The notes under the pieces: model-generated
The model's database searches: none
Told to the model about the DNA's origin: nothing
The model's input: only the letters and a program-made list of their open reading frames with translations
Part shown: positions 1-7,470 of the stretch, piece by piece
How the letters are laid out: each line of letters begins with the position of its first letter
How positions within the stretch are numbered: position 1 is the first letter of the stretch
DNA from: an uncultured Mollicutes bacterium
GTDB lineage: Bacteria; Bacillota_I; Bacilli_A; Acholeplasmatales; Anaeroplasmataceae
Direction of reading: 5' to 3'
Assembly (NCBI GenBank): GCA_900547045.1
Contig: URFB01000031.1
Location: 1 to 10,164, forward strand
Length of the DNA: 10,164 bases
Program-made: the position numbers and the translations under genes

Positions 1-2
1 TT

Positions 3-518
3 TATATTACAACCGACCTATATCATTACGCTTTTTCAGCTGATGATTATTATCAATCTAAGTTTAATGTTATAATTGAGGACAATAATTATACAATTTA
101 TGCTTATGGGCTTAAGGTTTCTAAGGGAGAGATAGCATTTGATAATCTAAATGTAAGTAAGGATGCAAGTATCGATGATATAAGCCTTTTAACAAAGAAG
201 CTTTATAATATTGTATATGATAATAATTTTAATATTGTAAGTGCCTATGTTATTGTTAATTCAATCGTATTCATTCTTAAAAGTCTTGTGATTCTTGTTA
301 TTTTTTATTTTTTAGGAAGCCTTATTAATCCAATGGTAAAGGGACGCTTTAAATGGACCATTGACCTTTATGCAATGATTCCATATTTTCTATTTACCGC
401 CTTTGCGGGCTTTTTAGGCTATAGTATTTTGAATTTAATTGGTCTTTTATATAGCTATTTTGCATATAGTAGAGCACTTAAGGCGATTGTTAAAATTGAA
501 GTAAGAAAAGGGGAATAA
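3..518 (+). CDS. C-terminal part of a multipass membrane protein (5' end outside window)
   Basis: The frame is open from base 3 to the TAA at 516-518, giving 171 codons without a start; the real start lies upstream of the window. The first ~80 residues are polar and rich in Asp, Asn and Tyr, as in an extracytoplasmic domain. They are followed by a long hydrophobic segment (about residues 80-107), a short basic stretch (VKGRFKW) and one or two more hydrophobic segments (about 118-157), with a basic tail on the cytoplasmic side. The plan of a soluble domain followed by C-terminal helices is reminiscent of DUF1189/Yip1-type proteins of Bacillota, but I see no diagnostic motif, so the family is a guess. 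The stop lies one base before the polC start, so the two genes are probably cotranscribed and translationally linked. An internal ATG at 288 would give a 76-aa product, but the continuous open frame before it argues against that start. Confidence 0.8.
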   Translation, partial: YITTDLYHYAFSADDYYQSKFNVIIEDNNYTIYAYGLKVSKGEIAFDNLNVSKDASIDDISLLTKKLYNIVYDNNFNIVSAYVIVNSIVFILKSLVILVIFYFLGSLINPMVKGRFKWTIDLYAMIPYFLFTAFAGFLGYSILNLIGLLYSYFAYSRALKAIVKIEVRKGE

Positions 519-519
519 A

Positions 520-3500
520 ATGAAGTTTATTGATTGCTTAAAGGAAAAAACAGCCTTTGATTTTGCAGGAAATGAGCTAACGGTATCAAGCGTTAGTCTT
601 TATAAAAAATCAAGAACGATTGAGTTATTTTTAAAAATTAAATCAATTCTTAAGCCTGAGGATTATAAGGCCCTTCATCGTGAGGCTCTGTCTATTTTAA
701 ATCCGCTTGCACTTGATTCCGTTATTTTAAATATTGAATATGAAAATAGTGACCTTAATGAGGAGCTTGCCAATGAATATTATAATGCCATTTTAACATC
801 CCTTAGTGAAAAGAACCTCGTTTTTAAATGCTTTTTAGATTTAAAGCATGCCTATGAAAAAGGCTTATTTACGATTACAATTGATCGTGAATCTGTTTTT
901 TTAAATGATTATTTACCTCAAATTAAGGAATCATTTAGTAAAGCCTTTTTAAATGTTGATTTTAAGCTTGAGGTTGATGAATCCTTAAAAACATTATCTG
1001 AGCTCCAGCACGAGGAAATGAAACAGGCTATTTCCTTAATGGAGCATCAAGAGCGTCAGGCCCAGGAGGAGCAGCACAAGAGAGAAGTTGTTAATTTAAA
1101 GCCTGATTATCGTAAAAGGGTTGAGGTATCAAGCCTATCTAAAATTAAAGAAATTCCCCAAACCCAGGAGGGAATATTTACCTATCGTGAGCAGCAGGGG
1201 GAGCCTAATTTTATGGTTGAGGGGGAAATATTTTCCCTTGATTTATCTAAGAAAAAGGTTAGCTATCTTTTAAAAATTGAAATTTTTGATGATACAGATA
1301 GTATTTGTGTTAATAAATGGGTAAGAGAAAATGAATTAGCTGTGGCTGAGGGGCTTAAAATTGGTGATGTTGTTAATGTCCAGGGTAAGGCTGAATATAA
1401 TACCTTCCAGCATGAGGTAACCCTTCAGGCTAGTAGCTTGAATTTCGTGCGTCATGCTGATCATAAATCCTCAAGAATGGATAATGCTAGTGCTAAGCGT
1501 GTTGAGCTTCATATGCATACTAAAATGTCTAACCTTGATGGCTTAAATGAAGCGGCTGATATTGTTAAAACAGTAAGCTCTTGGGGCCATAAGGCTATTG
1601 GCTTTACTGATCGTAATGGTGTATATGCTATTCCCGATATTAACCACGCTACGGAAAAGAATCCGGATTTTAAGCCTATTTATGGCTGTGAGCTTGACTA
1701 TATTGATGATAAGCTTTGGCATATTACCTATGATGAGGCGGATTTAAGCCTTAAGGAAGCCACATATGTCGTATTTGATATTGAAACAACAGGCTTCAGT
1801 CAGACTTATGATGAAATCATTGAAATTGGTGCTCATAAGGTTAAGGGGGGAATTATTAGTGAAACATTTAGTACCTTCATTAATCCTGGTCGTCCAATTC
1901 CTAATAAAATTACAGAGCTTACATCGATAACAGATGAAATGGTTAAGGACGCGCCAGGCATTAAGGATGCGCTTAGGGATTTTATGGAATTTAGCAAGGG
2001 TGCTATTTGGGTTGCCCATAACGCGGATTTTGATATTGGTATGATTCATGCTAAGCTTGAGCAAAATGGACTTGAAAATCCTAAAATGCCAGGAATTGAT
2101 ACCTTAAATTTATGTCGTGCCCTATATGGTGATGTTTTAAGTAAATTTAATCTTAAGGCAATTTGTAAATTCTTTAAGGTAAAGCAGGAGCATCATCACC
2201 GTGCAACTGATGATACAAGAGTTACTGCTGAATGCTTCTTACAAATTATTAATGATGTTCTTAAGAAGGGGATTACTAATTATAAGGATATTAATTCATT
2301 ACTTAATAATGGTAAGGTTCATAAGCATATTATTCCATCTCGTATTAATGTTATTGCTAAAAATCAGGTGGGCTATAAAAATATGTATAAGCTTTTATCT
2401 GATGCTCTTACAACTCATCTTGCAGGCGATGCAAGGCTCCTTCATTCGGTTTTAGATAATTATCATGAGGGTGTGCTTACTACCTCATCAGGATCATTTG
2501 GTGCCGTATTTGAAAATGCGCTAAACCGTTCAACGCATGATCTTGAGCAGGCTATTTTACCCCTTGATATTGTTGAGGTTCAGCCAATTAAATGCTATAA
2601 CCATTTAATTGACTTTTTAAATGATGGTCATGATGGCGTAGAAATTATAAAGGAAACTGTTAAAAAGATTATTTCAACGGCTAAGCGTTTAAATAAGATC
2701 GTAGTAGCTACAAGTGATGCATATTATATTGATTGTGAGCAACAAAAGTATCGTGATATTTTAATCGCCTCTAACCAAGTTGGTGGTGGTGTTCACGAGC
2801 TTTCAAGATATAAGGTAAGCCCTGATGCTCATTTAAGAACAACCGAAGAAATGCTTGAGGAATTTTCATATCTTGATAAGGACTTAGCATATGAAATTGT
2901 TGTAACAAATACTAATTTAGTAGCGGATATGATTGAGCGTATTAGCTGCTTCCACAAGGAAATGTTTGTACCAGCTGATGATGAATTTGCTGACCACCCA
3001 GACCCTAAGTACCGCTATCCATCAATGATTGAGGAAATGAAGCATGTCGTTGAGGAAAATGTTCTTCTAAATTATGGCTCAAATCCTCATCCCTTTGTTA
3101 GAGCGAGAGTTGACCGTGAGCTTAAATCAATTATTTCCTCTGGTTATTATTCAACCTACTTTATGGCTTATTTGATGGTAAAGGATTCCATTGACCACGG
3201 CTACCTAGTAGGTTCGCGTGGATCTGTAGGATCTTCCTTTGTAGCGACAATGATGAATATTACCGAGGTTAATCCGCTTCCACCTCATTATTTATGTCCA
3301 AAATGTAAATTTATGGCCATTAAGTTCTCTGAAGAGGAAGAAGAAAAGATTAATAGTGAAGAGGAGCGTAAGCTTCAGGATGTATTAAGAAGCGTAGGTT
3401 CTGGCTACGACCTTCCTGATATGCTATGCCCTTGCTGCGGCGAGCCGCTTAAAAAGGATGGACATGATATTCCATTTGAAACCTTCCTAGGCTTCAATGG

Positions 3501-5019
3501 TGATAAGGTACCCGATATTGACCTTAACTTCTCAGGTGAATATCAGCCTCGTGCTCACCTTTTTGTAAGACACCTAATGGGCTATGATAACTCATTTAGA
3601 GGAGGTACCGTAGCTACTATAGCCGATAAAAACGGCTTTGGCTATGTTAAGGCCTATGCGGAGAAGAAGGGCCTTCAAATGAGGTCATCAGAAACTGGTA
3701 GAATCGCAACTAATCTAATTGGTATTAAACGTTCAACCGGCCAGCATCCTGGTGGAATTGTCGTTGTTCCTAAGCGTATTGATATTTTTGATGTAACCCC
3801 AATTCAATATCCTGCAAACGATGATACCGTTGCGTGGAGAACTACCCATTTTGATTACCATGCCTTTGAGGATAACCTATTAAAGCTAGATATTCTTGGA
3901 CACGATGATCCAACCCTAATTAAATATTTTATGGATATTGTTCATGAGCATCAGGATGAATTCCCATTTAGTGATGCTAGAAAGATTCCTGTTGATGATA
4001 AGAAGGTTTTCTCTTTATTTGGCTCAACCGAAGCGATTAATGTTAAGCCTGAGGATATCGATAGTGATGTTGCATCCTACGCGGTACCAGAATTTGGTAC
4101 AACCTTTGTTCGTCAAATGCTAATTGATACTAAGCCAACAACCTTCGCTGGACTAGTCAAGATTTCTGGTCTGTCACATGGTACAGATGTATGGCTTGGT
4201 AATGCTAAGGAGCTTGTAAATGGTACAACCGAATATGGTAGCATTGGCTTTGATAAAATCATTGGATGTCGTGACGATATCATGGTTGACCTTATGTTTG
4301 ATGGACTTGAGCCTTTAAAGGCCTTTAAGATAATGGAGTTCGTTCGTAAGGGTAAGGTTGCAAAGGATCCAGAAACCTGGAAGGGCTTTAAGGAGGCCAT
4401 GATTGAGAAGAAGGTACCAGAGTGGTATATTTGGTCTTGTGAGCAAATCAAGTACATGTTCCCTAAGGCACATGCTACAGCCTACGTTTTAATGGCCCTA
4501 CGCATTGCTTGGTTTAAGGTTTATAAGCCTGCTATGTTTTATAGCGCTTATTTTTCAAAGCGTGCTAAGGCCTATGATGTAAATGCCTTTTTAGGTGGAG
4601 CTGAAGCGATTCGCCAAAAGATTCAAACTCTTTCCTCAATAAAGAATAAGACAGCTAAGGATGAAGATTTAATTACGGCGCTTGGTGTGGCCCTTGAGGC
4701 GGTAGCGCGTGGAATTAAATTCTTACCAGTTGATATTAATAAATCAGACTCATCTACCTTTGTAATTGAAGGTAATTTAGTAGACGGAAGCCTTCGTCTT
4801 CCCTTCGCTGCTGTTGATGGACTAGGTCCAGCCGCAGCAGAATCTATTAAGCAGGCTCGTGATGAAAGAGCCTTCTCATCAAAGGAGGACATGCTTAAGC
4901 GTACAAGGCTTAATAAAACCCTATTTGATTTATTTGACCAAATGGGCGCCCTAGGTGATCTTCCTGAGGAAGATAAGGAAGAGGAAATCGGTCTTTTCGC
5001 TTTTGATTTTGGTGCATAA
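520..5019 (+). CDS. polC: DNA polymerase III alpha subunit, Gram-positive PolC type
   Basis: Replicative polymerase with its own 3'-5' proofreading. The protein has 1499 aa, about 60 more than B. subtilis PolC (1437). Domains: N-terminal region (1 to ~220); OB fold (~228-310); PHP first half (from 328, with HMHT at 331-334); DEDDh exonuclease inserted at ~414-590 with D420/E422 (FDIETTG), D505 (HNADFD), H560 and D565 all present; PHP second half; polymerase palm with the nucleotide loop GSRGSVGSS (898-906), catalytic D999 and D1001 (PDIDLNF) and D1124 (KLDILG); helix-hairpin-helix around 1434-1445. A four-Cys zinc site (C926, C929, C970, C973) encloses an acidic loop longer than usual. Several PHP metal ligands are replaced (R365 in the TDH motif, Y735 in the VHY motif). 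The C-terminus ends in a variant clamp-binding sequence followed by an extension. An AAAGGGG ribosome site lies just before the ATG. No clear terminator follows. Confidence 0.98.
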   Translation: MKFIDCLKEKTAFDFAGNELTVSSVSLYKKSRTIELFLKIKSILKPEDYKALHREALSILNPLALDSVILNIEYENSDLNEELANEYYNAILTSLSEKNLVFKCFLDLKHAYEKGLFTITIDRESVFLNDYLPQIKESFSKAFLNVDFKLEVDESLKTLSELQHEEMKQAISLMEHQERQAQEEQHKREVVNLKPDYRKRVEVSSLSKIKEIPQTQEGIFTYREQQGEPNFMVEGEIFSLDLSKKKVSYLLKIEIFDDTDSICVNKWVRENELAVAEGLKIGDVVNVQGKAEYNTFQHEVTLQASSLNFVRHADHKSSRMDNASAKRVELHMHTKMSNLDGLNEAADIVKTVSSWGHKAIGFTDRNGVYAIPDINHATEKNPDFKPIYGCELDYIDDKLWHITYDEADLSLKEATYVVFDIETTGFSQTYDEIIEIGAHKVKGGIISETFSTFINPGRPIPNKITELTSITDEMVKDAPGIKDALRDFMEFSKGAIWVAHNADFDIGMIHAKLEQNGLENPKMPGIDTLNLCRALYGDVLSKFNLKAICKFFKVKQEHHHRATDDTRVTAECFLQIINDVLKKGITNYKDINSLLNNGKVHKHIIPSRINVIAKNQVGYKNMYKLLSDALTTHLAGDARLLHSVLDNYHEGVLTTSSGSFGAVFENALNRSTHDLEQAILPLDIVEVQPIKCYNHLIDFLNDGHDGVEIIKETVKKIISTAKRLNKIVVATSDAYYIDCEQQKYRDILIASNQVGGGVHELSRYKVSPDAHLRTTEEMLEEFSYLDKDLAYEIVVTNTNLVADMIERISCFHKEMFVPADDEFADHPDPKYRYPSMIEEMKHVVEENVLLNYGSNPHPFVRARVDRELKSIISSGYYSTYFMAYLMVKDSIDHGYLVGSRGSVGSSFVATMMNITEVNPLPPHYLCPKCKFMAIKFSEEEEEKINSEEERKLQDVLRSVGSGYDLPDMLCPCCGEPLKKDGHDIPFETFLGFNGDKVPDIDLNFSGEYQPRAHLFVRHLMGYDNSFRGGTVATIADKNGFGYVKAYAEKKGLQMRSSETGRIATNLIGIKRSTGQHPGGIVVVPKRIDIFDVTPIQYPANDDTVAWRTTHFDYHAFEDNLLKLDILGHDDPTLIKYFMDIVHEHQDEFPFSDARKIPVDDKKVFSLFGSTEAINVKPEDIDSDVASYAVPEFGTTFVRQMLIDTKPTTFAGLVKISGLSHGTDVWLGNAKELVNGTTEYGSIGFDKIIGCRDDIMVDLMFDGLEPLKAFKIMEFVRKGKVAKDPETWKGFKEAMIEKKVPEWYIWSCEQIKYMFPKAHATAYVLMALRIAWFKVYKPAMFYSAYFSKRAKAYDVNAFLGGAEAIRQKIQTLSSIKNKTAKDEDLITALGVALEAVARGIKFLPVDINKSDSSTFVIEGNLVDGSLRLPFAAVDGLGPAAAESIKQARDERAFSSKEDMLKRTRLNKTLFDLFDQMGALGDLPEEDKEEEIGLFAFDFGA

Positions 5020-5099
5020 GTAAATTATCTTATTTTGTCATTAAAATTTGTGAAAATAATGTGAATTTTAAAATAATGGAAAAATTAAAGGAAGAAATG

Positions 5100-5127
5100 T
5101 TTACTAGAGTTAACTTTATGGTATAAT
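5100..5127 (+). promoter_or_regulatory. Sigma-A-type promoter of the BI-1/YccA gene with extended -10
   Basis: A -35-like TTTACT (5100-5105) is separated by 16 bases from a perfect TATAAT (5122-5127), which is preceded by TGG, an extended -10. The predicted start near 5134 leaves a leader of about 20 nt containing AAGGAG before the ATG at 5154. The promoter fits a monocistronic gene, because a terminator closes it. Confidence 0.7.
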
Positions 5128-5153
5128 AATTACAAGAAAAGGAGCTTGATAAT

Positions 5154-5900
5154 ATGAATAATCCAATGTTTTCAAATATTAATGAAAATCAAGAAAATGT
5201 ATATGCGAAAAGTGATTGTGCAAGCTATAAGGGAATTACAATAAAAACATTAATTTTATTATTTGTTTCAATTGCGTCTGCTGCAGCTGCAATTGCATCC
5301 TTATATACAAATGTTGGTACAAACGTTTTAGTCGGTGTCCTAATAGGTAGCGGAATTTTAGGCTTTATTACGATTCTAATTGGAAGGATGTCACCAAGAG
5401 CTAGTGCTGTTTGTGGTATTTTATATGCGATTGGTGAGGGTGCCTTCCTAGGCTCATTATCATTATTACTTGAGCTTGTATATCCAGGAATTGCGCTTGT
5501 AGCAGTTATTTCTACTATTGTAGTATTTTGTGCAATGCTTGGCCTATTTGCATCTGGTGTAATAAGAAATAAATCTAAGATTTATGGCTTTACTCTAACA
5601 TTAGGAATTAGTATTATTCTAATGACACTTGTAATGCTAATTATGAGTATTTTCCCAGTGTTTGATCCAATTATGAATAACCTTGGTGTAATGATTGCAG
5701 TAGAGGCTTTATTTTTAATTTATGCTTGTGCAATGCTACTTACTAATTTTAATGAGGCACAGGAGCTTGTTAAGGGCGGATGCGATAAGAGCTATGAGTG
5801 GTGCTGCTCATTTGGACTACTTATTAGTATTCTATACATTTATGTCGAAATTTTAAGATTAATTCTAATTATCTACCAATTATTTGGGGATAGAAATTAG
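5154..5900 (+). CDS. BAX inhibitor-1/YccA family integral membrane protein
   Basis: A 248-aa protein with seven predicted membrane helices (about 28-50, 57-77, 83-108, 112-136, 143-168, 176-197, 215-242). The N-terminus NNPMFSN and the C-terminal EW(x)nFGLL...YxEILRL pattern (E215, W216, E232) are typical of the bacterial YccA/Bax-inhibitor subgroup (COG4760-like). Characterised relatives are pH-sensitive calcium leak channels (B. subtilis YetJ) or modulators of FtsH (E. coli YccA); which role applies here cannot be read from sequence. After helix six, this subgroup normally has an Asp-rich DFDxIE-type segment; here it reads NFNEAQE (198-204), so the acidic residues are Asn. AAGGAG lies 9 bases before the ATG. 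The gene has its own promoter and terminator. The family is secure, the function is not. Confidence 0.92.
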   Translation: MNNPMFSNINENQENVYAKSDCASYKGITIKTLILLFVSIASAAAAIASLYTNVGTNVLVGVLIGSGILGFITILIGRMSPRASAVCGILYAIGEGAFLGSLSLLLELVYPGIALVAVISTIVVFCAMLGLFASGVIRNKSKIYGFTLTLGISIILMTLVMLIMSIFPVFDPIMNNLGVMIAVEALFLIYACAMLLTNFNEAQELVKGGCDKSYEWCCSFGLLISILYIYVEILRLILIIYQLFGDRN

Positions 5901-5904
5901 TACG

Positions 5905-5925
5905 AAGGACCTTCGGGTCCTTTTT
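5905..5925 (+). terminator. Rho-independent terminator after the BI-1/YccA gene
   Basis: A perfect 7-bp stem AAGGACC/GGTCCTT closes a C(TTCG)G tetraloop, the exceptionally stable UUCG class, and a T-rich run follows at once. It sits five bases after the TAG stop codon. Confidence 0.95.
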
Positions 5926-5970
5926 ATTATTTTATTTTTAATATTTATTTTAGCATTTGTTTGACATAAG

Positions 5971-5979
5971 CATATAATA
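5971..5979 (+). promoter_or_regulatory. Candidate sporulation (sigma-E/sigma-K type) -10 element of the CotD-like gene
   Basis: CATATAATA matches the mother-cell -10 pattern CATAnnnTA and ends six bases before the AGGAGGG ribosome site. GCATTTG upstream (5953-5959) is a weak -35 candidate. The element also contains TATAAT, so a vegetative sigma-A promoter cannot be excluded, but no proper sigma-A -35 lies at 16-18 bases. Confidence 0.45.
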
Positions 5980-6000
5980 AGAATGAGGAGGGATAAACTA

Positions 6001-6336
6001 GTGAATTACGTTCCACCATATATGAATTATGCCAAGCCAGGAGAGGCATTTGATGGCAATTTCGATGGAAATGGCTATAATGGTGATTTCTATAAAACTG
6101 ACATGGGCTGTCCAGACTATAAGTGCTGTAATCAGGTAGAGGAGTCATGTCAATTTGTCGATGTACCTCATTATGTAAATTATCATACACATAATATTAT
6201 GAATGTATATAAAAGACATTTTACCGTTCCAACATGCTCACAATCGAGTGAGGTTAGAGTCTTTGATGTGGAAGTTCCCTATCAAGCAGGCTTTAACGGA
6301 AATGGCTTAAATAATTTCTTTATTCCATTTAGATAG
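6001..6336 (+). CDS. Putative spore coat protein, CotD-like
   Basis: A 111-aa protein rich in Tyr, Asn, Gly, Cys and His, with no membrane segment. The central part VDVPHYVNYHTHNIMNVYK (53-71) resembles the VPHxxPxHTTxVNH core of inner spore coat protein CotD. It is flanked by cysteines (37, 42, 43, 50, 79) that could crosslink, and by Asn/Gly-rich stretches at 19-28 and 98-105. I chose the GTG at 6001 because an ideal AGGAGGG lies 8 bases before it. The in-frame ATG at 5983 would have to be initiated with its own first bases forming that SD and has no ribosome site of its own. The gene stands alone between two terminators. Coat assembly in the mother cell is an inference from weak similarity and composition; a family search would settle it. 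Confidence 0.72.
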   Translation: MNYVPPYMNYAKPGEAFDGNFDGNGYNGDFYKTDMGCPDYKCCNQVEESCQFVDVPHYVNYHTHNIMNVYKRHFTVPTCSQSSEVRVFDVEVPYQAGFNGNGLNNFFIPFR

Positions 6337-6344
6337 TATTTTAT

Positions 6345-6367
6345 ATCAAGCCTTGGCTTGATTTTTT
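6345..6367 (+). terminator. Rho-independent terminator after the CotD-like gene
   Basis: The inverted repeat ATCAAGCC-TT-GGCTTGAT (effectively a 7-bp stem with a CTTG loop) is followed by a run of six T ending at 6367. It lies nine bases after the TAG stop. Confidence 0.93.
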
Positions 6368-6375
6368 CATTTCAT

Positions 6376-6404
6376 TTGCAAAAGAAGACTAAATAATATA
6401 TACT
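6376..6404 (+). promoter_or_regulatory. Candidate promoter of the 58-aa/ytfI/ytfJ operon
   Basis: TTGCAA (6376-6381) and TATACT (6399-6404) are 17 bases apart and make a plausible sigma-A promoter starting near 6411. An alternative is AATACTA (6415-6421), one base off the forespore sigma-F/sigma-G -10 CATACTA, ending six bases before the GGTGGTGA ribosome site. A 5-bp dyad GTTAG/CTAAC (6408-6412 and 6419-6423) spans the predicted start. I cannot decide between the two from sequence. Confidence 0.4.
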
Positions 6405-6439
6405 TAAGTTAGGCAATACTAACCTATGGTGGTGATAAA

Positions 6440-6616
6440 ATGAAAATTTTAATTAAATGCATAATTCAAATTCTAATTTTTCTTATCTTTTTTATCTATT
6501 GTGCTAAAATTGCCAATAACAAGGCTTTAGATATACTTGTTATAATTTTAGCTCTAGCCTTTGTATCTGGCTTAGGAATAATATTTATAAAGAAGGAGAA
6601 CAATAAAAAAAGGTGA
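6440..6616 (+). CDS. Small two-helix membrane protein, unrecognised, first gene of the ytfI-ytfJ operon
   Basis: A 58-aa protein starting at an ATG preceded by a strong GGTGGTGA five bases upstream. Two hydrophobic helices (about residues 8-21 and 30-50) are joined by a short turn, AKIANNK, and the tail is strongly basic (KKENNKKR), so a hairpin with the C-terminus in the cytoplasm is likely. The TGA stop (6614-6616) lies inside the AAAAGGTGA ribosome site of the next gene, and only four bases separate the two, which indicates an operon. I do not recognise the family. Position suggests a link to the spore-associated YtfI/YtfJ pair, but that is guilt by association. The good ribosome site and tight junction make it a real gene despite its size. 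Confidence 0.75.
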   Translation: MKILIKCIIQILIFLIFFIYCAKIANNKALDILVIILALAFVSGLGIIFIKKENNKKR

Positions 6617-6620
6617 TTAG

Positions 6621-7163
6621 ATGCCTTATATTGTTATTACATGTGTTATTTTATTTTTTTTTATTGATCTTGGCATTAAAATAGAATATAAGGATGAGGC
6701 TAAGGTCTATTTTTTAGCTGCGGGTCTAAGAATAAGGCTTCATTTTAAAAGTATCTCAAGCCTTATTGATTCGGCAAAATCAAAATCGACTAAGGATAAT
6801 ATAGCTGATTTAAAAAGGAAAATGAAGCTTATTAAGCCTCTTAAGCATATCCTTGGAGCTACAAGTCTTGATTATATTGAAATTATTCGCTTTGATGATT
6901 TATCATCAATTAACCTAATTGATCCGTTTTTTTTCTATAATTTTTATTATTTGATGAATGATTTTGTTAATGAGACCTTCTATAGTGTAAAAAAAAGAAG
7001 CTTTTTATATTATCCCTTTAATCAAAGGGGGCTTAGCTTTAGCTTAAAGGCTCGTATAAATTTGTTTAAATTGCTCATAATATTAGCAGAAGAAATATTT
7101 AAGCTAATTGGAGGAAAAATATATGAGCAAAGCCGAAGATTTTTTAAAGGTAAGCCTAGATGA
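6621..7163 (+). CDS. ytfI: YtfI-like protein, DUF2953 family
   Basis: A 180-aa protein with one N-terminal membrane helix (about 3-17). A beta-rich segment around 20-42 follows, then a charged Lys-rich stretch (52-72), and a C-terminal amphipathic region with a hydrophobic patch (149-164). Length, N-terminal anchor and position directly before a ytfJ homologue match B. subtilis YtfI (DUF2953), which is encoded with ytfJ; the sequence itself is divergent, so context carries much of the call. The biochemical role in the family is unknown; association with sporulation is inferred from the partner gene. The start has AAAAGGTGA six bases upstream. The 3' end overlaps ytfJ by 41 bases in another frame, which suggests translational coupling. 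It ends in TGA. Confidence 0.75.
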   Translation: MPYIVITCVILFFFIDLGIKIEYKDEAKVYFLAAGLRIRLHFKSISSLIDSAKSKSTKDNIADLKRKMKLIKPLKHILGATSLDYIEIIRFDDLSSINLIDPFFFYNFYYLMNDFVNETFYSVKKRSFLYYPFNQRGLSFSLKARINLFKLLIILAEEIFKLIGGKIYEQSRRFFKGKPR

Positions 7164-7470
7164 GGCTAATATTTTAGCAAGCACTAATAAGGTACTAGGA
7201 AGTCCTATTTGTCTTGAGGGAGGAAGAATGATTATTCCTTACTCATCGGTTAAGGTTTGTCATTTAAGTGGTGGGTCTGAATATGCATCTAAAAACAGTG
7301 AGGCTCTACCCTTTGGTGGTATTTCTGGGGGAAACTTTCAAATGGAGCCGCAGGGCTTTTTAATAATTGATAATAATTCAATTAAAACGATTTCGGCATC
7401 TAAATCCGAGCTTGAAAAAATATTGCTAGATGACCTGCCCGCTTTAATTGCTAAGCTTAAGAAAAAATAA
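7123..7470 (+). CDS. ytfJ: Sporulation protein YtfJ/GerW family
   Basis: A 115-aa protein with the family signature: an N-terminal helix, the VLGSPICLEGGRMIIPYSSV strand region (24-43), GGSE (50-53), the Gly-rich LPFGGISGG (62-70) and a C-terminal helix ending in a Lys run. In B. subtilis YtfJ (GerW) is a forespore-associated protein needed for normal germination; it is about 150 aa, and here the C-terminal tail is missing. The start is the ATG at 7123, which has GGAGG (7110-7114) at good spacing; an upstream TTG at 7108 would overlap that site. The gene is the last of a three-gene operon and overlaps ytfI by 41 bases. It meets def tail to tail 11 bases later. The family call is firm; the germination role is inherited from Bacillus. 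Confidence 0.9.
   Translation: MSKAEDFLKVSLDEANILASTNKVLGSPICLEGGRMIIPYSSVKVCHLSGGSEYASKNSEALPFGGISGGNFQMEPQGFLIIDNNSIKTISASKSELEKILLDDLPALIAKLKKK

Noticed and set aside
1744..2064. Minus-strand frame of 106 codons opposite polC
   Set aside because: It lies inside the exonuclease domain of polC, has no ribosome site and no recognisable family; a shadow of the coding strand.
4113..4892. Two minus-strand open frames opposite the 3' part of polC
   Set aside because: They are antisense to strongly conserved polymerase sequence, lack ribosome sites and have composition dictated by the PolC codons.
5041..5080. AAAATT...AATTTT inverted repeat after polC as a terminator
   Set aside because: Only A-T pairs with a long loop and no T run; too weak to call.
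5078..5128. Short ATG frame (16 codons) between polC and the BI-1 gene
   Set aside because: No ribosome site, and it runs through the promoter of the next gene.
5983..6000. ATG at 5983 as start of the CotD-like gene
   Set aside because: The ATG merges with the AGGAGGG that correctly serves the GTG at 6001 and has no SD of its own.
5945..6190. Minus-strand 81-codon frame over the CotD-like gene
   Set aside because: No ribosome site, and it overlaps a gene with an ideal SD and terminator on the other strand.
6440..7163. UGA read as tryptophan (mollicute code)
   Set aside because: UGA ends two genes at family-consistent or operon-consistent points, and polC uses only UGG for Trp with no in-frame UGA.
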